64,000 bases of DNA from NCBI RefSeq assembly GCF_029203305.1, contig NC_089461.1, forward strand, positions 1,550,001 to 1,614,000. The letters run 5' to 3'. Below, piece by piece: positions 27,827 through 36,981 of this stretch (positions are counted from its first letter, which is position 1; each line of letters starts with the position of its first letter). Source of the DNA: Yamadazyma tenuis (Eukaryota > Ascomycota > Pichiomycetes > Serinales > Debaryomycetaceae). The translations under genes and the position numbers were made by a program. The notes beneath the pieces are model-generated. The model was not told the origin of the DNA, did not search any database, and worked only from the letters and a program-made list of their open reading frames with translations.

Positions 27827-28786
27827 ATGATACGAAAGTCGCTTCGCCCGTTGAAAGACACCACCAACGTCCATAAAGATACTCCCGTTGCCCTCAAACC
27901 AGTGATTCTCAAGAACGCAGTTGCTGACTCCCTTCAATTTCTTCACAACTCCAACCTCACAAAACTCAAAGTAAAGCCTCTGGTCTCACTTTCTCATTTT
28001 GAAATTGGCAAGACTTTGGGCAAAGGAAAGCTCGGCCTGGTGTACTGTGTCAAGCACAAGGCCCTGAACTTTGTATGTGCCTTGAAGGTAATGAACCTCG
28101 AAACCCTTCGGTCCCTAAAATTACAAAAGAACTTACAACGAGAAATCGAAATCCAGTCTTCCTTACAACACCCCAACATCCTCAAACTTTTCAGCTACTT
28201 CTATGACTCTAAAAACGTGTACTTGGTTATCGAATATTCCATCAACGGTGAGTTGTATCATCACCTAAGAATCAACAAGCGTTTTACCAACACTTTGGCC
28301 AGCTTCTACATTTATCAAGTAACCTTGGGGTTAATTTATTTGCATTCAAATGGCATTATTCATCGGGATTTGAAGCCGGAAAATATTTTGGTGGACTTCA
28401 ATCATACCGTTAAACTAAGCGATTTCGGCTGGTCTGTTAAAATCGAGAGAAATGCTAAACGATCAACCATCTGCGGTACATTGGACTACTTATCCCCAGA
28501 AATGGTCAACTCAATGGCCTACGATTTCAAATCGGATATTTGGTCTTTGGGGGTTCTCATATACGAATTGCTTGTGGGAAAGCCACCTTTTGAGCATCAT
28601 GACCGTAATGTCACCTATAAACGAATTGTCGGCTTGGATCTTAAGTTTCCTCCGTTTGTCAATGACGAGGCCAAAGAATTGATCTTGAGTTTACTCAAGA
28701 CCAACCCTTCAGACAGACTACCACTTGAGCAAGTTTTGACACATCCATGGTTGATGAAAAATAAGCAAAAATGGCCGGGAAATTAG
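27827..28786 (+). CDS. IPL1: Aurora kinase (chromosomal passenger complex)
   Basis: Ipl1 is the catalytic subunit of the chromosomal passenger complex and corrects kinetochore-microtubule attachments. The 319-residue protein has a short N-terminus, then the kinase domain from about residue 58 (HFEIGKTLGKGKLGLVYCV). Key residues are the ATP-binding Lys87 in CALKV, catalytic Asp181 in HRDLKPEN and DFG Asp199. Aurora hallmarks follow: the activation segment RSTICGTLDYLSPEM with the predicted autophosphorylation site Thr214, and KSDIWSLGVLIYELLVGKPPFE. The end (HPWLMKNKQKW) matches the family. It is shorter than yeast Ipl1 (367) because of a shorter N-terminal extension. It converges on SGF73. 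Confidence 0.95.
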   Translation: MIRKSLRPLKDTTNVHKDTPVALKPVILKNAVADSLQFLHNSNLTKLKVKPLVSLSHFEIGKTLGKGKLGLVYCVKHKALNFVCALKVMNLETLRSLKLQKNLQREIEIQSSLQHPNILKLFSYFYDSKNVYLVIEYSINGELYHHLRINKRFTNTLASFYIYQVTLGLIYLHSNGIIHRDLKPENILVDFNHTVKLSDFGWSVKIERNAKRSTICGTLDYLSPEMVNSMAYDFKSDIWSLGVLIYELLVGKPPFEHHDRNVTYKRIVGLDLKFPPFVNDEAKELILSLLKTNPSDRLPLEQVLTHPWLMKNKQKWPGN

Positions 28787-28883
28787 CTTTGTACAATACT
28801 CTGTAACATAACTTATATTAATACATAAACGAACAAACATTCACCAAATACCATCGACCCCCGGAAGATGGCACTACACCGCA

Positions 28884-30224
28884 CTACCTCTGGACTTGAG
28901 CCTGCGCTTGCTGTTGAGCTTGGGCTTGAGCCTGTTGTTGGGCTCGTTTTTGCCTTTGCTTCATCAACATCAACTGCTGTTGTTGCAACTTGGCGATCTG
29001 TTGCTGAAACAATTGTTGTTGCGCAGCATTGTGCTGGGCAGTTAACATAATTTCCTTGGAAGGAGCACGAACCTGGTACATTTCACCTGAAATATTGGTG
29101 GAGTTCTGAGTGACTGAGTCATTTTCGATTCTCTTAGAATCAACATTGACCAAGGCACTTCTTCCTTGTAATCCACCAATAGAACCAGAAATGGCCTGGT
29201 TGGCCAATGTCTGTTCATTAGATTGGCCCTGACTTTGTTGAGACCCCGCTCCACTGTTGATTATCAAAGCATTAGCGTAGCTTTCTCTCATATACAAAAA
29301 CCGGTGCCGGTTTCTCACTGGCAAAATCACTTTCCTTTCCAACGGAATGGGTTGGTTCTTGCTCAAACCTTCCAACACCAAGTATGTTTCATCATCTGGA
29401 TCCAATACACGTGCCGCAGCCATATCCGAATCGGTGTTGACAGCGTTCAATTCATCATTCTCTTTCTTCTGGAGAGCCAAAGCATTATTGGCAGCCATCT
29501 TGGCCTGGTTACGCTTCTGGTACTGCTGTAATAATACATCATAAGGAGCACTACGACCGGGAACCATACGCTTGGCACCCATAGAATGGGTCTTACAGGT
29601 CAAAGATCTGGCACAGAATCCTCCATTTGGTAATGGTACACCACACTGTTTCTCAACATCAACAGGACCTTTTTGTTTTGTCGAAGATTTTTGTGGTTTC
29701 TGCAGTTTCTTCTTCCTCTTCTCCGTCGTATCTTGGGCAGCAGCAGCTGCTGCTGCTGCATTGGCAGCTTCCTTCTCCTTCTGGGTTTGAGACTTCTTAT
29801 ATTTCTTTTTTGGCTTACCGGTAATAGAACTTATCGAAGCACCATTTGGTTGAGGAGTGGTATTTCTTGAGGAATCTATAGAGCTTGTTTCAGGCTGCTC
29901 AAGTAGTTTGGCCTTTCTCTTCTTGATGGGAACGTCGTCCAGGTCGTCGAAATTCTTCTTGTTCCTCATTTGAGTACACTTATCGTAGTGGTCACCTAAA
30001 CTTTCAAAACCAATAGGTCTTTGGCAGCTTTTGCAGATCTTATACTTTATTACCTGCGATAATAAGGAATTCTCTCCCGAGAAGTGGGATTGAACCTTTG
30101 GTTCAACGGCTAACTTTTTATCCAAATATACACCTAAATCCTTCCAGACAATAGGCTTTGAGTCGTAATTGGTAAGCGAGTTGACACTATCTAATGTAAC
30201 GACTTGTGATGATCTATTTGACAT
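28884..30224 (-). CDS. SGF73: SAGA deubiquitination-module subunit, ataxin-7 homologue
   Basis: Sgf73 anchors the Ubp8 deubiquitination module to SAGA. The 446-residue protein has an N-terminal zinc finger CKSCQRPIGFESLGDHYDKC (Cys64, Cys67, His79, Cys83) that inserts into the module. A poly-Ala run of about eight and Lys-rich linkers follow. The SCA7 domain (near residues 190-250) reads KQCGVPLPNGGFCARSLTC then THSMGAKRMVPGRSAPYD. The C-terminus is a long Gln-rich tail ending in QAQAQ repeats. Yeast Sgf73 is longer (657), mostly in disordered parts. It shares a 252-bp divergent promoter with TYW1 and converges on IPL1. Confidence 0.94.
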   Translation of the reverse strand: MSNRSSQVVTLDSVNSLTNYDSKPIVWKDLGVYLDKKLAVEPKVQSHFSGENSLLSQVIKYKICKSCQRPIGFESLGDHYDKCTQMRNKKNFDDLDDVPIKKRKAKLLEQPETSSIDSSRNTTPQPNGASISSITGKPKKKYKKSQTQKEKEAANAAAAAAAAQDTTEKRKKKLQKPQKSSTKQKGPVDVEKQCGVPLPNGGFCARSLTCKTHSMGAKRMVPGRSAPYDVLLQQYQKRNQAKMAANNALALQKKENDELNAVNTDSDMAAARVLDPDDETYLVLEGLSKNQPIPLERKVILPVRNRHRFLYMRESYANALIINSGAGSQQSQGQSNEQTLANQAISGSIGGLQGRSALVNVDSKRIENDSVTQNSTNISGEMYQVRAPSKEIMLTAQHNAAQQQLFQQQIAKLQQQQLMLMKQRQKRAQQQAQAQAQQQAQAQVQR

Positions 30225-30476
30225 TCTCTATTGAGAACTGGTTTAATGAAGGACAGATCTTAATGGCTTTCAAGATGCAAGGGGGTTGCTATGTGTGTTC
30301 AACCTTTTTGTCTGTGAAGTCAATTGAATTCGCGAGTCAATGAAGAGGTGCGTAGGCGGTGGGCACCGCCGTTCGTCAGAGAAACTCCGCCCGGCGGCGG
30401 CAGACTGGTGCGAACTCTGGCCTTGCTCTAGATCTGTTCTTTCGCAGCTGGAAAAATTTTTGAGGTTACGCTAGAG
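30225..30476. promoter_or_regulatory. Divergent promoter SGF73 / TYW1 with two GC-rich palindromes
   Basis: Perfect inverted repeats GGCGGTG-GG-CACCGCC (30355-30370) and CCGCC-C-GGCGG (30387-30397) lie 17 bp apart. Both hold CGG/CCG pairs as bound by Zn2Cys6 regulators. GAAAAATTTTTG (30451-30462) precedes the TYW1 ATG by 14 bp. Confidence 0.6.
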
Positions 30477-32672
30477 ATGCTTTCAAGTCTGACACTAGTA
30501 GTATTGGCCCTATACCTCCTTGTGGGAGGAAGAGTGTCGTTTGCGGCGGCAGGCATATTCATGCACTTCGCTTTCAGAAAGGGAGTCGAACAGGAAGATC
30601 CAACACTTCAGAAAACAGTCAAAGCTAAATCTCAATCCAAGTCACCAATCTATGCTATAGACTTTACTTCTACAACTTTTACTCCTGATTTGACAAGTCA
30701 AATCCCAAAGCCTAAAAAGATAAACCGTCGATCAAGACAGCCAAAGGTTTTCAGGGCAACAAGGCCAGCAGTGGTGAAGAAGAATGAACCAGTGTTAACC
30801 TCATCTGTCAAGTTAACTGAGTCTCAAATTTATATCTTCTATACCACATTAACAGGCTCTTCTCAAAGAGTTGCCAAATCCTTGTGTGACAAGTTGTCCA
30901 ATATTGACCTCAAACTTCCTCCCAAGCTAATGAGTCTCGATGACGATGTTGATGACCTAGAAGAATACTTTATGCGTACTCCTACGAATGATTATAAGAA
31001 CATATACCTTATTGTATTACCTTCTTACGAGACAGATTCCCCCATTGATTACTTCCTTGAACACCTAAAAGATACCTATCAAGACTTCAGAGTCGATAAG
31101 TATCCGTTGAGGAATTTATTAGGTTTTGCAGTGTTGGGGTTGGGAGATTCCGAGTCTTGGGATGGTGAAAAATTCTGCTATCAGTCGAAATTAGCTGACA
31201 AATGGTTGGCAAAGTTAGGTGGAAGACGTATTTTTCCTCGAGGAGAAGTTTGTATGAAGTACGAAGGAGAATCAAAAACACAAGAATGGATTCAAAACTT
31301 TGCAACTCTTCTCAATGATGATGAGCCGTTTTATCTCAATGACGAAGTAGATGATAGTGATAAGGAAGACGTTTCTAGTGATGAAACCGATGACACTTTG
31401 GTAGATGTTGAAGATATGGGAGATGTTATCAGAAAAGAAGGAATAAAAACCTCGATGAGCAGTGAAACTAAAGAAATGGTTGCAAAGGATTCGCCAACTT
31501 ACAAATCGCTCACCAAGCAAGGTTATACAATAGTCGGTTCACATTCAGGAGTTAAGATCTGTAGATGGACCAAGAGTGCCTTGAGAGGAAGAGGATCGTG
31601 TTATAAATTTGCATTTTACGGGATCAAATCCCATCTTTGTATGGAAACAACCCCTTCGTTGGCTTGTTCCAACAAGTGCGTGTTTTGCTGGAGACATGGA
31701 ACAAATCCTGTGGCCAAACTGAATTGGAGATGGGTATTGGATCCCCCTGAAAAGGTCATGGAAGGAGCTTTACAAGGACATTATCAAAAGATTAAACAAA
31801 TGAGAGGGGTTCCGGGTATCCAAATGGACCGGTTCCAAGAGGCATTTCAAGTCAAGCACTGTGCTTTATCCTTAGTTGGAGAACCGATTTTCTACCCTTA
31901 TATTAACGAGTTTGTACAGATGTTGCATGAGCAACATATTTCCTCCTTCTTGGTATGTAATGCCCAGCACCCAGACAACTTGGCCAAGTTGCTGAAGGTA
32001 ACTCAGTTGTATGTGAGTATTGATGCACCAAACAGAAAAGACTTGAGAAATATTGACCGTCCTTTGAACTCAGACTTCTGGGAAAGAATGATGGCTTGTT
32101 TAGATATCTTAAGAACTGTTCAAAGTCATCAAAGAACTGTCTTCAGGTTGACTTTGGTGAAAGGTTTCAATATGAATGAAGTTAAAGGATATGCGGATAT
32201 GGTCATTAGAGCTCAACCTTCTCAAATCGAAGTTAAAGGTGCTACATTCTGTGGTTCTTCTAATGGAAATGGTAACCCATTAACAATGCAGAACATTCCT
32301 TTCTATGAAGAATGTAAGAGATTTGTCGAGGAATTGACTGAAGAGTTGCAGTCAAGAGGATACTTCTATGAAATTGCAGCCGAGCATGCCCATTCTTGTT
32401 GTATCTTGATCGCTCATTCCAAATTCAAAATCAATAACAAATGGCACACGCATATAGACTACCCCAAATTCTTCGAACTTCTTGAGTCAGGAGCTGAGTT
32501 CACCAGTATTGATTATGTGAAAGAGACCCCAGAATGGGCGGTTTGGGGATCTGATGAGGCTGGTTTCAACCCAAATGATACGAAATTTGACAGAAAAGCC
32601 GAAAAGTTAAAAAAGAGACTCGACAGAGAAGAACAGCAAAAAAAGGTCATGGAGTTGAAAGCTGTAGTGTAG
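30477..32672 (+). CDS. TYW1: Wybutosine synthesis radical-SAM enzyme Tyw1
   Basis: Tyw1 condenses pyruvate with N1-methylguanosine-37 of tRNA-Phe to form the tricyclic 4-demethylwyosine core. The 731-residue protein (yeast 810) starts with a hydrophobic, probably ER-anchoring segment (residues 1-32). A flavodoxin-like FMN domain follows (about 115-275; IYIFYTTLTGSSQRVAK, LLGFAVLGLGDSESWDG), then the radical-SAM domain. Its iron-sulfur motif is Cys397-x3-Cys401-x2-Cys404 (CSNKCVFC), followed by WRHGTNPV and VTQLYVSIDAPN, EVKGATFCG and HSCCILIAH near the end. It is divergent from SGF73 and in tandem with ALG2 (74 or 124 bp to its start). Confidence 0.96.
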   Translation: MLSSLTLVVLALYLLVGGRVSFAAAGIFMHFAFRKGVEQEDPTLQKTVKAKSQSKSPIYAIDFTSTTFTPDLTSQIPKPKKINRRSRQPKVFRATRPAVVKKNEPVLTSSVKLTESQIYIFYTTLTGSSQRVAKSLCDKLSNIDLKLPPKLMSLDDDVDDLEEYFMRTPTNDYKNIYLIVLPSYETDSPIDYFLEHLKDTYQDFRVDKYPLRNLLGFAVLGLGDSESWDGEKFCYQSKLADKWLAKLGGRRIFPRGEVCMKYEGESKTQEWIQNFATLLNDDEPFYLNDEVDDSDKEDVSSDETDDTLVDVEDMGDVIRKEGIKTSMSSETKEMVAKDSPTYKSLTKQGYTIVGSHSGVKICRWTKSALRGRGSCYKFAFYGIKSHLCMETTPSLACSNKCVFCWRHGTNPVAKLNWRWVLDPPEKVMEGALQGHYQKIKQMRGVPGIQMDRFQEAFQVKHCALSLVGEPIFYPYINEFVQMLHEQHISSFLVCNAQHPDNLAKLLKVTQLYVSIDAPNRKDLRNIDRPLNSDFWERMMACLDILRTVQSHQRTVFRLTLVKGFNMNEVKGYADMVIRAQPSQIEVKGATFCGSSNGNGNPLTMQNIPFYEECKRFVEELTEELQSRGYFYEIAAEHAHSCCILIAHSKFKINNKWHTHIDYPKFFELLESGAEFTSIDYVKETPEWAVWGSDEAGFNPNDTKFDRKAEKLKKRLDREEQQKKVMELKAVV

Positions 32673-32796
32673 CTAATTTATTTATTTATATTTATACCTT
32701 AAAATACTATACAAAATATTTGCAACCACAGCCCTTGGGTCGCCCATGCCTTCGCGTCTCGTCAGAAAAACGGTTTTTAGCAATAGCACCAGCTTT

Positions 32797-34185
32797 ATGT
32801 CCAAGGCAAAAATAGCATTTATCCATCCTGATTTGGGGATTGGAGGAGCTGAGAGACTCGTGGTGGATGCAGCCGTTGGGTTGCAAGATCTCGGGAATGA
32901 TATCACTATCTATACTTCCCATTGTGATAAAACTCACTGTTTTGAAGAGGTGTCAAGTGGACTTTTGAAAGTTGATGTTTATGGAGACTTCTTCCCCACA
33001 ACTATCCTCAAACGGTTCCATATCTTCTGCTCAATACTAAGACAGTTTTATCTTGTGGCGAAGTTGATTTTCACAGGGGAAATCAGCAAGTATGATTACT
33101 TCATCATTGATCAATTATCATTCTGTATTCCCGTATTAGTACTTTTCAAGAACCCCACCGCCAGAATCTTGTTCTACTGTCACTTCCCTGATCAGCTCTT
33201 GTCACAACCAGCAGGCTTGATTAAGAAGCTCTATAGAATCCCTTTCGACTTTATAGAGGAATACACCACTGGGTTGAGTGACAAGATCGTGGTGAATTCC
33301 AATTTTACCAAATCGATTTTCCACAAAACATTCAAGATAAACCAGGATCCCGGGGTAATTTATCCATGTGTTGATATAGATCAAGCACTCATTGAAACGG
33401 ACGAAGACTCTGTTGCTGATAAAGACATACACAGCTTCTTCAAAGCACACAAGTATTTCATTTCTATCAATAGATTTGAAAGGAAGAAAAACATAGAATT
33501 GGCTATTAAAGCGTACAAGATCTTCAGAGACCAGCAGAACACTGGACCGGCTCCAAGGTTGGTGATTGCAGGAGGATTTGACGCGAGAGTTCGAGAAAAT
33601 GTCGAGTACTTGCAACAGTTGGAAGCGTTAAGTGATTCATTGGGTTTCAAATCCTTTACCATTCGAGGAAAACTACTCTTAATGCCTCCCGCTACCGATA
33701 TACTATTTTTACCATCAATCAAAACATCTCTCAAGAAGTCTTTGATTAAGAATAGTGACTTGTTGTTATATACCCCTTCACATGAACACTTTGGTATTGT
33801 TCCAGTGGAGAGTATGCTTTTCAAGACTCCAGTATTGGCTGCGAATAACGGAGGACCCATAGAATCAATCGTGAACTACTATGAGGACGCTTTAAATGCC
33901 ACGGGTTTCAACATGACATTAAATGAGCAAGAGTGGGCGAAGACAATGATCTTGGTTAATAAACAAGGGCTGGAACTCAACCAACTATTGGGAAATAACG
34001 GGTTTAAGTTAGTATTAAAGAAGTTCCTGAGACAGCAAATGAGTAAAGCCTTTTCAGAGAGCCTTCTTCTGATAAAACAAGGAAGTGACAAGGGGGCATT
34101 CCTCACGGTGGTGTCCTCTATTATTAGATTTAGATATGCTATTGTTGCTCTCTCGGTGACTGCTCTCGCCTATACCTTCATATAG
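32797..34185 (+). CDS. ALG2: Alpha-1,3/1,6-mannosyltransferase Alg2
   Basis: Alg2 adds the second and third mannoses to the dolichol-linked oligosaccharide on the cytosolic face of the ER. It belongs to GT4 (GT-B fold). The sequence shows IAFIHPDLGIGGAERLVVDAA, TSHCDKTHCFEEV, VYGDFFPTT, FYCHFPDQLL and VVNSNFTKSIF. The donor-site block EHFGIVPVESM fits the E-x7-E motif of the family, followed by PVLAANNGGPIESI. A short hydrophobic C-terminus (FRYAIVALSVTALAYTF) anchors it. I prefer the ATG at 32797 (463 residues), which aligns with yeast Alg2. An upstream in-frame ATG at 32746 adds 17 residues and cannot be excluded. Confidence 0.95.
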   Translation: MSKAKIAFIHPDLGIGGAERLVVDAAVGLQDLGNDITIYTSHCDKTHCFEEVSSGLLKVDVYGDFFPTTILKRFHIFCSILRQFYLVAKLIFTGEISKYDYFIIDQLSFCIPVLVLFKNPTARILFYCHFPDQLLSQPAGLIKKLYRIPFDFIEEYTTGLSDKIVVNSNFTKSIFHKTFKINQDPGVIYPCVDIDQALIETDEDSVADKDIHSFFKAHKYFISINRFERKKNIELAIKAYKIFRDQQNTGPAPRLVIAGGFDARVRENVEYLQQLEALSDSLGFKSFTIRGKLLLMPPATDILFLPSIKTSLKKSLIKNSDLLLYTPSHEHFGIVPVESMLFKTPVLAANNGGPIESIVNYYEDALNATGFNMTLNEQEWAKTMILVNKQGLELNQLLGNNGFKLVLKKFLRQQMSKAFSESLLLIKQGSDKGAFLTVVSSIIRFRYAIVALSVTALAYTFI

Positions 34186-34229
34186 TAATTCATTAAATCA
34201 TATCGCTATTTACATCTATAAAACTGGAT

Positions 34230-35351
34230 TCATATTTCTCGGAACATCTTCTTGAATGATGACCAAAACTGGAGTTTTTCCACACGTCTTTGCTTCACGG
34301 CCTTTTGTTCATCAAAAAGACTCAAAAGTCCTTGTTTGGTGTTGGAGTAGACAACATTTTGGCTCAACTCCTTAATATTATCAGGGAGTGTGTCGTAGTT
34401 TCTATCAATACACCCATCCAACTCTTCAACTGCATTTAATTTGATTTTATGAAAACTAGAAGATGGAGACTGTAGATTGTAGTCTCTGATAGAAGCGTTA
34501 ATAAGTTTCACCTTATGTGTGCAGTAGTGGAGTTGCTTTGAACGGAATATGCTTCTCAATTCCGACTTCTCGGGAATTCCGCTTAGCTTACAATAGTTGA
34601 CCAACAGCTTGTCAATGTTATTCCTGAAGTTTTCTATTTCTAGGTTGACATTCTGCTGGTTCTCAATCCAAGGAGGAAGTACATCTTGCTTATTTAGAAT
34701 CTGGTTGATAAAGTAATTTGTGTCGGTGGCATTAGCCAAATGGTCTCTAGTCAATGGTTTCCCTCGAACTTTCTCCATGTTAACATCATTGAACCTGCCC
34801 GTGGTCAAATCTATTTTGGAATTAATCTGTGCACTCGCCAAAGTGTTGACCATGTTTAGAGTAGTATGAGGGCTATTTGGATTTACCAACATCGTTGGAC
34901 CTAGAAGTCGTTCTTTGTAGAGCTCTCTGAAGTTATCTTCATTATCCGCTGCGTTTGGAAGGCTTTTTGTTTCTTTATACTCAGAACTGATCTCTCTGGC
35001 ACTCAAGATCCGAGCACCTGCTTTCAAATGTCGAGTAGGTTTGGGTTTAGGTGTCAGGTCGATGATCATTCGGAGATTGACGTTCTTTGTGGACTCTGTT
35101 CCATCCCATGGCCTTTCGTTGGCTATTTGTTTTGCATGCTTGTTGTGGTTTAGAAGGTTTTCCAGCTTCAAGTAGTTGAGGTGCTTCGAGTATTGGGACT
35201 CAAATTTCAACTTCTCCTGATGGCTTAACTTGTTGGAAATGACCGGGTCATTCTTTAGCTTCTCTTCGAGGATCTGGCTGAATCTATCTGCCAAAGCAGA
35301 TTGGGTTTCAATTTTAGTGGAGTTAAACCGCACTAAGCGAAGCATCAGCAT
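34230..35351 (-). CDS. Mitochondrial protein with DNAJC28-conserved (DUF1992) domain
   Basis: The 373-residue protein opens with a likely mitochondrial presequence (MLMLRLVRFNSTK). A basic middle part contains RPWDGTESTKNVNLRMI. The conserved block near residues 190-245 reads MEKVRGKPLTRDHL then TNYFINQILNKQDVLPPWIENQ, matching the DNAJC28-conserved DUF1992 domain (GKPL ... LPPWIE). No J-domain is present. The function of this family in fungi is not established; the human relative binds the COG complex, while fungal members appear mitochondrial. No membrane segment is seen. It converges on ALG2 (44 bp between stops). Confidence 0.7.
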   Translation of the reverse strand: MLMLRLVRFNSTKIETQSALADRFSQILEEKLKNDPVISNKLSHQEKLKFESQYSKHLNYLKLENLLNHNKHAKQIANERPWDGTESTKNVNLRMIIDLTPKPKPTRHLKAGARILSAREISSEYKETKSLPNAADNEDNFRELYKERLLGPTMLVNPNSPHTTLNMVNTLASAQINSKIDLTTGRFNDVNMEKVRGKPLTRDHLANATDTNYFINQILNKQDVLPPWIENQQNVNLEIENFRNNIDKLLVNYCKLSGIPEKSELRSIFRSKQLHYCTHKVKLINASIRDYNLQSPSSSFHKIKLNAVEELDGCIDRNYDTLPDNIKELSQNVVYSNTKQGLLSLFDEQKAVKQRRVEKLQFWSSFKKMFREI

Positions 35352-35496
35352 CCATAATTTTTGAGGAGGGTGCGAACTAAAGATATCACCGTTTATTTAA
35401 TATTGTGCTACAAAAACACCATAGCATAAGCGCCTCAATAGCTGTAAATGTCTATAAAACCGTCCCTTTAGCCACCCTACCGACTCCAAAAGTTCA

Positions 35497-35577
35497 TAAA
35501 TCTCTTGGTCCTTCACCTCGAATCTCTTGAATCTTCACCTTCAAATCTCTTGAATCTTCACTCCTCAAATCTTTCAA
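35497..35577 (+). repeat. Imperfect tandem repeat, about 22-24-bp unit
   Basis: Three copies plus a partial copy of a unit close to AAATCTCTTGAATCTTCACC follow one another, with the first and last diverged. They lie just downstream of the stop codon of the tail-anchored protein gene and upstream of the DUF1992 gene. Confidence 0.75.
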
Positions 35578-35595
35578 TATCCAGATCCACCTGCC

Positions 35596-35982
35596 CTACA
35601 AGGCATAGAAAATCAACACCCCCGATCCGATCACAAGTATCATTAACACAAACAACTTGATGAAAAAACAACACACATCTTCTCTGCTGCCTCCCGCAGT
35701 TAGTATTAGTTGGTTCTCCAAGTCAACCTCACTCAACTTCCTGTTACGGTTGGCATAGGGATTGTTGGTGCCGAGGCCATCATCCATGTCGGATCCGACA
35801 GACAGCACCGAATACGAATATTGTCTTTTAACCTCTTCCTTGGTTTTTCCCACAGCAGGAGTTATGACTTGGGAACTGGACCTGGACCGATTAGGCTTGT
35901 GGCTGGGGAATGGTATCGGGCCGGAGTCCGGTTGCAGAACGCTGATACTGGGTCTTCTTGGTTCTTTGGTTTCGTGGTTCAT
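35596..35982 (-). CDS. Small tail-anchored membrane protein, unknown
   Basis: From the first in-frame ATG (35980-35982) the product has 128 residues. It is Ser/Pro/Arg-rich and hydrophilic, with possible phosphorylation sites (RRPSISV, RSRSSSQV), then NNPYANRNRKLSEVDLENQLI. It ends in one hydrophobic helix (CCFFIKLFVLMILVIGSGVL) two or three residues before the stop. This is the layout of a C-tail-anchored protein inserted by the GET pathway, with its N-terminus in the cytosol. The LSEVDLENQ stretch recalls the region before the anchor of some vacuolar or ER tail-anchored proteins, but I cannot name it. The frame upstream of the ATG (to 36048) starts with TTG and is probably leader. Confidence 0.65.
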   Translation of the reverse strand: MNHETKEPRRPSISVLQPDSGPIPFPSHKPNRSRSSSQVITPAVGKTKEEVKRQYSYSVLSVGSDMDDGLGTNNPYANRNRKLSEVDLENQLILTAGGSREDVCCFFIKLFVLMILVIGSGVLIFYAL

Positions 35983-36981
35983 AGTACAATCAGAAACACA
36001 ACGTAAATAAGTAACGTGAGGTAGCAAGAATTCCCCACGGCATTGCAAAGTATATTTATAACTGGGGAGAATAGGGCGTGTCCTGGAAAAATTACCCCTT
36101 CAGGGCGATCTGCAGCAGATGCCGCTCCCATTTCCGGGCGGGGCACCTACACCGCTGAGCTTCGCCGTGCTGGGACGTGCGGATCTGGTCCCGTCCGACA
36201 CAGCCGTGCCAGTTTCCGCCATGCTCACAGCCCCCTCTCATATTGGAACAAGTCCTGAAATAAGGCTCGGGATGCAAACACGTGTACAGCAGTTTAATAT
36301 AACCCTTCAACAATGGCCAATTCTTGTATACTTGCAATGGTTTTGTGGATCTGTTCCAGTTCCTAACCAAAATTCTGGGTGCATTGCCCTGACTGTATTG
36401 CTGCGAAAGGAAGACAAAAAGCACTACAGCTATCACCATATACAGCTGCCACTACATGCGGAGTAGCAAAGCCACAAAAGAATTTTGAGTGGTAGTTTCT
36501 TTAGAACCAAAATACGAACGTAGACCCAATGGCAACCATTGGAAAAATTCATGTAGTATCAGGGATAGCCTGGTTATAAATAATCCAGGTCATGTAGATA
36601 ATGGGTAAGACGCGGATGTTCATTTGCAAAATATGTCGAGATTATCAGTTTATTGAAACAGATGATGATTCACGAGAGAAGTTCCAATTGCACCTGAGTG
36701 ATCTGTAACCAAATAGTACCGCAAATTTTGCGTATGGTTATCTTAGAGATACAATTGAAAAAACCTCAAGAGGTGTTGAAAAATAAAAGGGAGACTTAGC
36801 TTATCAATGAGCAATGTGCATTCAATAAACTGTCCTAGTTCTTCACTCTATATCTCTTAATGTCGTCTTTTGCAACACCAACATCTTCACATTCTCTCTC
36901 TCAAGTGCTGGCTGCAGGTGCAAGATTCGCACTGGCAAAAATTTTCGAGCTAGCAGTAGGTTAACCGTGATATGAACAGAT
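35983..36981. promoter_or_regulatory. Divergent region between the tail-anchored gene and NAM2
   Basis: No convincing gene lies in these 999 bp. A GC-rich block (about 36095-36235) contains overlapping open frames on both strands (36092-36439 minus, 36119-36466 plus) with no recognised domain. Near NAM2 are an A/T element GCAAAAATTTTC (36935-36946) and candidate upstream ORFs at 36860-36964 and 36972-36989. Confidence 0.5.
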
